Positions 6,738 through 10,616 of a stretch of DNA of 10,616 nt are shown in pieces. The DNA is from Chloroflexota bacterium. GTDB lineage: Bacteria; Chloroflexota; Anaerolineae; Caldilineales; Caldilineaceae. The position numbers were made by a program, and so were the translations under genes. The stretch lies in NCBI GenBank assembly GCA_016199425.1, contig JACQGT010000051.1, forward strand, positions 1-10,616, written 5' to 3'. Numbering within the stretch: position 1 is the stretch's first letter; every line of letters begins with the position of its first letter. The notes under the pieces were generated by a model that ran no database searches, was not told the DNA's origin, and worked only from the letters and a program-made list of their open reading frames with translations.

Positions 6738-6815
6738 GTAGGGGCACGAGGTGGGGCGGGAAGAAATGCGCTGGTGAAGACAGGAGATCCGCCCGCCCCA
6801 CCTCCCATGCCCCTA
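6738..6815. repeat. Long GC-rich hairpin after the TspO-like gene
   Basis: The left arm is 6738-6760 and the right arm 6792-6815. GTAGGGGCA pairs with TGCCCCTAC, and AGGTGGGGCGGG pairs perfectly with CCCGCCCCACCT, interrupted only by a small asymmetric internal loop (CG opposite CCCA). The loop is 31 nt. That gives 21 paired bases, very stable, 42 nt past a stop codon. No T-run follows on either strand. Hairpins beginning GTAGGGGC are, from memory, common dispersed repeats in Chloroflexota and cyanobacteria, so a mobile palindromic repeat that also insulates transcription is the best reading. Confidence 0.8.
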
Positions 6816-6836
6816 CAAGTGTATATCGAATTGATG

Positions 6837-6842
6837 TATACT
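6837..6842 (+). promoter_or_regulatory. Possible -10 box for the SIS-domain gene
   Basis: TATACT matches the -10 consensus at five of six positions and lies about 80 nt before the preferred start at 6924. It is only 6 nt before the upstream ATG at 6849, which argues against that start. No good -35 box is seen. GTATA (6821-6825) and TATAC (6837-6841) also form a small inverted repeat that could be an operator. Confidence 0.35.
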
Positions 6843-6881
6843 GAGTGAATGGACACAACATCACGAACAGTTACAAATCAC

Positions 6882-6902
6882 CAATCTCACAATCTTCAAT
6901 CT
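6882..6902 (+). repeat. Three CAATCT repeats in the SIS leader
   Basis: CAATCT occurs at 6882-6887, 6890-6895 and 6897-6902, a 7-8 nt period. It is followed by CCCATCC, a degenerate further unit. This lies in the open frame upstream of the preferred SIS start and resembles the CCAATAC/CCAATCT units at 8824-8837. Confidence 0.45.
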
Positions 6903-6923
6903 CCCATCCCCACGGTGACCCCC

Positions 6924-8063
6924 ATGCCCGAATCCCTGCGTTACGAAGACATGCTGGCCGAAATCGTGGCCCAGCCCGCCAATCTGTCCGCCATTTTTGA
7001 AGCCACGGATCATATGATCCGGGACGCGCTGACGCCCAAGCAGATTCTCTCCCTGCACCGGGTCTTTCTCAGCGGCTGCGGTGACAGCCACCACGCATCC
7101 CTCTGCGCTGAGATGGCCTTCGAGACGCTGGCTGCTCTGCCCTGCGAACCGATGACCGCCATGCAGATGGCCCGCTACGCCGCCGACCAGATCCCCACGC
7201 CCTTCCCCGACGACCCGCTGGTGGTGGGCATCAGCGTCAGCGGCTCTGTGGCGCGCACAGCCGAGGCCATTGCCCAGGCCCGCAAACGAGGCGCGCTCGT
7301 CCTGGGGCTGACTGGCAACCCGGACGGCGCGCTGGCCAAGGCGGCCCACGGCCAGATCGCCCGCATGCACATCCCGGCCCTGCCCAAAGCCGCGGGCACC
7401 ACCAGCTATGCGGCCAATCTGAACGCGCTGCTTTTGCTTGCCATCCGCCTGGGCGAAATCCGCAACGTCTACCACCAGACCGTCGCCAACGAACTGCGCG
7501 CCGAACTGCACGGCGTCTACGCTGTGATGGCAGCGACGATTGAAGCCAGCGGAGATGTGGCGTCGCAACTGGCCGACGAGTACGCGTCAGTGCCGGAGTT
7601 CGTCTTCACCGGCCACGGCCCCAACTACGGCAGTGCGCTCTTCTCCGCGGCCAAAATCATTGAAGCCAGCGGTGCGTCGGCCTGGGGGCAGGACACAGAG
7701 GAGTGGGCGCATCTGCAATACTTCTGCAAGCACGGGCCGACACCCACTTTTGTGATTGCACCGCCCGGCTCTGGCTACAGCCGCGCCCTGGAATTGGTGC
7801 AGGTGATGAAGCGTATCGGTCGCCGGGTGATCGCAGTGGTGGACAGCCACGACACGCAGATTGCCCGCCTGGCCGATGCTGTGCTGCCGGTGGTGGGGGA
7901 AGTGCGGGAAGCCTTCAACCCGCTGGTCTATACCCTGGCCGGGGAGTTGTTCGCCGCCCATCACAGCCGGGCCACAGGCGAACCGCCCTTCCGCAACTTT
8001 GCTGGGGTCTACGCGGCGGAGAATGCGGGGGGGAATATCATTTATGCCGAAGCGGTGGAGTGA
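6924..8063 (+). CDS. Double SIS-domain protein (GlmS/AgaS/deglycase-like)
   Basis: The protein has 379 residues and two SIS (sugar isomerase) domains. The first spans about 45-165, with SGCGDSHH (50-57) and the phosphate-binding loop ISVSGSVART (103-112). The second spans about 222-345, with FTGHGPNYGSALFSAAKIIE (228-247) and the acidic EEWAHLQYF (259-267), placed where GlmS carries its isomerase glutamate. SIS domains bind phosphosugars. There is no N-terminal glutaminase, so it is not full-length GlmS. A sugar-phosphate isomerase, deaminase or fructosamine-6-phosphate deglycase-like role is likely, with unknown substrate. I chose the ATG at 6924, with a weak GGTGA 6 nt upstream. The frame extends to 6849, but those 25 codons encode low-complexity sequence made of CAATCT repeats. 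It stands alone between two hairpins, without neighbouring sugar genes. Confidence 0.82.
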   Translation: MPESLRYEDMLAEIVAQPANLSAIFEATDHMIRDALTPKQILSLHRVFLSGCGDSHHASLCAEMAFETLAALPCEPMTAMQMARYAADQIPTPFPDDPLVVGISVSGSVARTAEAIAQARKRGALVLGLTGNPDGALAKAAHGQIARMHIPALPKAAGTTSYAANLNALLLLAIRLGEIRNVYHQTVANELRAELHGVYAVMAATIEASGDVASQLADEYASVPEFVFTGHGPNYGSALFSAAKIIEASGASAWGQDTEEWAHLQYFCKHGPTPTFVIAPPGSGYSRALELVQVMKRIGRRVIAVVDSHDTQIARLADAVLPVVGEVREAFNPLVYTLAGELFAAHHSRATGEPPFRNFAGVYAAENAGGNIIYAEAVE

Positions 8064-8075
8064 CGGGGGAGAAGG

Positions 8076-8124
8076 GGTGACAGGGTGAGAAGGTGAATCG
8101 CATTCACCCTCTCACCTTGTCACC
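8076..8124. repeat. 23-bp-arm hairpin built from tandem 7-8 nt units
   Basis: The arms are 8076-8098 and 8102-8124 with a 3-nt loop (CGC). Of 23 positions, 21 are Watson-Crick and two are G-T wobbles. The arms themselves are tandem units of the TCACC type (for example CACCTTGT twice in succession at 8113-8128). The hairpin begins 12 nt after the SIS stop and ends just before the rnhB ribosome site at 8130-8138. It may insulate the two genes or expose the rnhB start. No T-run is present, so it is not a textbook terminator. Confidence 0.8.
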
Positions 8125-8143
8125 TTGTCAGGTAGAGGTGATG

Positions 8144-8758
8144 ATGGCAAACCCGAATCTTGAACACGAAATACGTCTCTGGCTGGCGGGCTATGGGGCC
8201 ATTGCCGGGTTGGACGAGGCGGGGCGGGGTGCGTTGGCCGGACCGGTGGCGGCGGGCGCGGTGGTACTGCCAAAAGGTGTGGGGTTGGCGGGCATTTGGG
8301 CGGAGGTGCGAGACAGCAAGCTGCTCTCGGCAGTCAAGCGGGAGGAGATGGCTGTGCGTATTCGCCGGGAAGCGGCTGGCTGGGGGGTAGGGGAAGCCAG
8401 CGCCCAGGAGATCGACGCCATCGGCATTGCCCCCGCCACCCGTCTGGCCATGCAGCGGGCGCTTGCAGCCCTGCCTCTCCGTCCCGATTATCTGCTGCTG
8501 GATTGGGTGCGGTTGGCGACAGTCAACCTGCCCCAGGATAGCTTTACGAAAGGCGACCGTCGCATCGTCTCCATCGCCGCCGCGTCGATTCTGGCAAAGG
8601 TGTACCGGGATGGGCTGCTGGTGGAGGTGGACCGGTTGTATCCAGCCTATGGCTTTGCCGCTCACAAAGGCTACGGCGCGGCCAGCCACCTGGCGGCCAT
8701 CGCCACCCACGGCCCCTGCCCGGAACACCGAATGTCATTCTCGCCCATGCGGGGGTAG
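8144..8758 (+). CDS. rnhB: Ribonuclease HII
   Basis: This 204-residue enzyme has the complete RNase HII signature. LDEAGRGALAGPVAAGAVV (23-41) opens the fold with catalytic Asp24 and Glu25. DSKLLS (57-62) is the conserved substrate-contact segment. LLLDWVRL (117-124) supplies Asp120 and FTKGDRR (134-140) supplies Asp138. These are followed by SIAAASILAKVYRD and the C-terminal HKGYGAASH and HRMSF blocks. RNase HII cuts the RNA strand of RNA/DNA hybrids and removes single ribonucleotides misincorporated in DNA, using Mg2+ or Mn2+. Length is normal. The usual Gly after the third Asp is Trp (LLLDW). Two ATGs are adjacent (8141 and 8144), and GAGG at 8135-8138 gives a better 5-nt spacing to the second. 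A still longer frame from 8093 would translate the hairpin and is rejected. It is convergent with the MFS gene. Confidence 0.95.
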   Translation: MANPNLEHEIRLWLAGYGAIAGLDEAGRGALAGPVAAGAVVLPKGVGLAGIWAEVRDSKLLSAVKREEMAVRIRREAAGWGVGEASAQEIDAIGIAPATRLAMQRALAALPLRPDYLLLDWVRLATVNLPQDSFTKGDRRIVSIAAASILAKVYRDGLLVEVDRLYPAYGFAAHKGYGAASHLAAIATHGPCPEHRMSFSPMRG

Positions 8759-8759
8759 A

Positions 8760-8846
8760 GGGTATTGGATATTGGATATTTTGTAAGTCGAGTCTCTGGC
8801 TATTGACGAAGCCCCGGCACTGCCCAATACCCAATCTCTAATATCC
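8760..8846. repeat. Inverted heptamer repeats between convergent rnhB and MFS genes
   Basis: GGGTATTGG (8760-8768) is perfectly inverted at 8824-8832. Inside and beyond it, GGATATT occurs twice in tandem (8767-8773, 8774-8780) and inverted once at 8840-8846. The right side reads as successive 7-mers CCAATAC, CCAATCT, CTAATAT. The element starts two bases after the rnhB stop and overlaps the MFS stop codon (8840-8838). A bidirectional terminator or transcription barrier is plausible, though neither side has a clear T-run. Confidence 0.6.
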
Positions 8847-10106
8847 CCTCTTCGGCGGACGCAGAAAGCTCAAAATCACCGCCATCGCCCCCAGCAGGGC
8901 GATAAAGAGCAGCAGCGCGGGGGTGTATGAATCCAAATAGTCAAAGCTCAGGCCCAGGGGATAGGGGCCGAGGGCTGTGCCGCCCATCGTGCCCATCATC
9001 GTCAGCCCGCGGATGGAGCCGAGATGTTGCCGCCCGTAGTAGTGGGGCCAAAGGGAGGCGTCCAGCACACGAAAACTGCCGCCAGAAATGCCCATCAGCG
9101 CAGAAAAGAGGACGGTGTGCCAGGGGGCGGACATCCATTGCACCACCACCAGGGCCAGAACCAGACAGCAGAGCGCAGCCGCCATCAGCCGCCTTGGGGT
9201 ATACCAGTCCAGCAACTTGCCCATCAGCAGATTGCCGGCTACCGTAAAGACCGCCACCATCTGAAAGACCCGGATGACCGTCGCCCGCTCGAAGCCTCGC
9301 TGGACAAAGAGCGAGACCTGATGGAAGACCACCCCGGCCATCACCATCGTAATCACCGAAATCGCCACAAAGAAGATCCAAAAGGCCGACGTCTGCCGGG
9401 CTTCATCCAGTGTCCAGTTTTCTTCCCGTGTGTCGGCCCGCTGGCTGGGCGCATCCTCCGCCCCGTTTCCATCCGGCGTCAACCCGTAGCGTTCCGGCGC
9501 ATCCCGGAAAAAGAGCCAGCCCAGGGGAATCATCACGCCTACTGTCAACACGGCAAAGCCAATCCAGGCTCCCCGCCAGCCCCAGCCGGTGATGAGCGTC
9601 TCGCCCAGCCAGGGGTAGACCAGCAGGCCGAGCGACAGACTCTGCCCGGCGATGCCCATGGCAAAGCCCCGGCGGCGGATAAACCACTGGGCGATCACAT
9701 TGTTGCTGGCAATCTGCAACGAGCCAAAGCCGAAGAAGCGCACCCCCAACAGGCCAACAAAGAGGGCAATCGGACCACGCACATTGACCATCCACAGGCA
9801 GGCCAGCCCCAGCCCCAGACTGATCACCACCACCAGCCGCCGGGGACCGAAACGATCCACCAGCCGCCCGGCTGTAGGCAGGAGAAAGGCTGCGCCCAGG
9901 CTGGCCGCGCCGTAGATCAACGACAGCGTGGAGCGGGACAGCCCCAGATCGGTCACCCACAGGTCCAGAAAGAGGCTGACGGTGAAGCCCTGGCTGGGCC
10001 CCATCAGGAGTAGACCCAGCGTCCCCGCGGCCAGCACCACCCAGCCGTAGAAGAAAGGCGTGGCGTTGATGACGCGGCTGGTGTGTGGTTCGAGAGTGTG
10101 TTGCAT
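8838..10106 (-). CDS. Major facilitator superfamily transporter (monocarboxylate/OFA-like)
   Basis: A 422-residue protein with twelve predicted membrane helices in two halves. The first cytoplasmic loop carries the MFS motif A, GRLVDRFGPRR (80-90). QWFIRRRGFAMGI (140-152) and GWGWRGAWIGFAVL (174-187) are typical of the monocarboxylate and oxalate/formate antiporter branch. A long charged central loop (about 201-240) includes RYGLTPDGNG and WTLDEARQTSAFW, seen in bacterial members of that branch. The transporter probably moves a small organic anion, but the substrate cannot be read from sequence. The start is supported by GGAG 5 nt upstream. It converges with rnhB and diverges from a methyltransferase, so no pathway context helps. 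Its last codons overlap an AT-rich repeat, which is odd but leaves the reading frame intact. Confidence 0.88.
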   Translation of the reverse strand: MQHTLEPHTSRVINATPFFYGWVVLAAGTLGLLLMGPSQGFTVSLFLDLWVTDLGLSRSTLSLIYGAASLGAAFLLPTAGRLVDRFGPRRLVVVISLGLGLACLWMVNVRGPIALFVGLLGVRFFGFGSLQIASNNVIAQWFIRRRGFAMGIAGQSLSLGLLVYPWLGETLITGWGWRGAWIGFAVLTVGVMIPLGWLFFRDAPERYGLTPDGNGAEDAPSQRADTREENWTLDEARQTSAFWIFFVAISVITMVMAGVVFHQVSLFVQRGFERATVIRVFQMVAVFTVAGNLLMGKLLDWYTPRRLMAAALCCLVLALVVVQWMSAPWHTVLFSALMGISGGSFRVLDASLWPHYYGRQHLGSIRGLTMMGTMGGTALGPYPLGLSFDYLDSYTPALLLFIALLGAMAVILSFLRPPKRGY

Positions 10107-10239
10107 ATGGACTCCGGAAGGGGGTGTATTACGTATTGCATAAGGCGGCAGAGCCGACAGCCCTTCGATAGACTCAGGACAGCGCCAAAGTTGGTCGTCG
10201 AATTTCGTTTGGCAACTTCTTCATAAAAAGGACAATTTT
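10107..10239. promoter_or_regulatory. Divergent promoter region with overlapping inverted repeats
   Basis: This is a 133-bp gap between the MFS (left) and methyltransferase (right) starts. GCCAAA (10184-10189) is inverted at 10208-10213, and AAGTTG (10188-10193) is inverted at 10213-10218. The two overlapping 6-bp palindromes could be alternative hairpins or an operator for a shared regulator. On the minus side TAATAC within the TACGTA region is a possible -10 for the MFS gene. No clear -35 boxes are visible. Confidence 0.35.
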
Positions 10240-10616
10240 GTGACCGAACAACCTAACACCTGGCGCAAATATCTCACCGACTACAACGAAGGGCTGGGGC
10301 TAGTCTACGAGCGCTTTGTGCTCAACGATTTTCTGGACGATCTGCGCCGGACCTACGACATTCGCTCCGTCCTGGAAGCCCCTCTCTACGGCATGGCCGG
10401 AGTCAGCGGCATCAACAGCTACGAGCTGGCCACGGCGGGTGTGGAAGTGACACTGGTGGACGACACCCCGGAACGTCTGGCCGGGGTCGAGCGCATCTGG
10501 CGGGAAGATTTGCGACAGCCGGTCGATCTGGTGGGCATCCAGCCCGACGAGTGGGGGCGGCTGCCCTTTGCCGACAACAGTTTCGATATGGCCTGGTGCT
10601 GGGCCGCGCTCTGGTA
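10240..10616 (+). CDS. Class I SAM-dependent methyltransferase, 3' end cut off
   Basis: The frame starts at GTG (10240), preceded 7 nt upstream by AAGGA (10228-10232), and is open to the right edge, giving the first 125 residues. VLEAPLYGMAGVSG (44-57) is a variant of the SAM-binding motif I, with the usual Gly-x-Gly region replaced by Tyr-Gly-Met-Ala-Gly. It is followed by a beta strand ending in the acidic Asp74 (VTLVD). LPFADNSFDMAW (108-119) is the conserved strand before the catalytic pocket in UbiE-like methyltransferases. It therefore transfers a methyl group from S-adenosylmethionine to an unknown acceptor. The start is unambiguous, but the C-terminus and specificity region are missing, so the substrate is not assignable. 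It is divergent from the MFS gene. Confidence 0.75.
   Translation, partial: MTEQPNTWRKYLTDYNEGLGLVYERFVLNDFLDDLRRTYDIRSVLEAPLYGMAGVSGINSYELATAGVEVTLVDDTPERLAGVERIWREDLRQPVDLVGIQPDEWGRLPFADNSFDMAWCWAALW

Noticed and set aside
8093..8143. Earlier rnhB start at 8093
   Set aside because: It would translate one arm of the 23-bp hairpin. Conserved RNase HII sequence begins well after the ATGs at 8141/8144, which have the ribosome site.
9024..10013. Long open frame of 329 codons on the plus strand opposite the MFS gene
   Set aside because: It is antisense to a clearly coding MFS gene. Its translation is rich in Gln, His, Pro and Arg without family motifs, as expected of a shadow frame in GC-rich DNA.

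Overview
The window is about 10.6 kb of high-GC (roughly 60%) bacterial chromosome. It holds nine protein genes, one of them cut by the right edge, and short intergenic gaps that are unusually rich in hairpins and short tandem repeats. No rRNA, tRNA, transposase, phage gene or CRISPR array is visible. The protein families are compatible with a filamentous Chloroflexota-type organism (Anaerolineae, Caldilineae or Ardenticatenia), but that is an impression from gene style and intergenic repeats, not a proof.

Left block (1-5236, minus strand). Three genes read right to left: a NicO-type nickel/cobalt transporter with a calcium-loop-like extracytoplasmic domain and a histidine-rich loop (5025-3496), a secreted and membrane-anchored DUF4331 protein (3427-1697), and a membrane-anchored TPR protein (1526-198). 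The first two are 68 nt apart. The third follows a 170-nt gap that holds an 82-bp imperfect palindrome. The layout suggests one envelope-located metal-handling or assembly module: a transporter, a large secreted DUF4331 protein, and a TPR scaffold. This is the part of the window most likely to represent a poorly described system.

Middle block (5237-8063). A small multi-pass putative metal-dependent membrane hydrolase (minus) is divergent from a long TspO/MBR-like membrane protein (plus). After a strong hairpin comes a double-SIS-domain sugar-phosphate isomerase or deglycase-like protein (plus), whose real start is probably 25 codons inside the longest open frame.

Right block (8064-10616). 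RNase HII (rnhB, plus) is convergent with an MFS transporter of the monocarboxylate/oxalate-formate-like type (minus). The transporter is divergent from a class I SAM methyltransferase with a GTG start that runs off the right edge.

A recurring theme is that nearly every gap carries tandem 7-8 nt motifs (CTCCGCG, TATCTCC, CAATCT, TCACCTTG, GGATATT types), often arranged as inverted repeats that touch stop codons. They resemble in style the heptanucleotide STRR repeats described in cyanobacteria, although the units differ.
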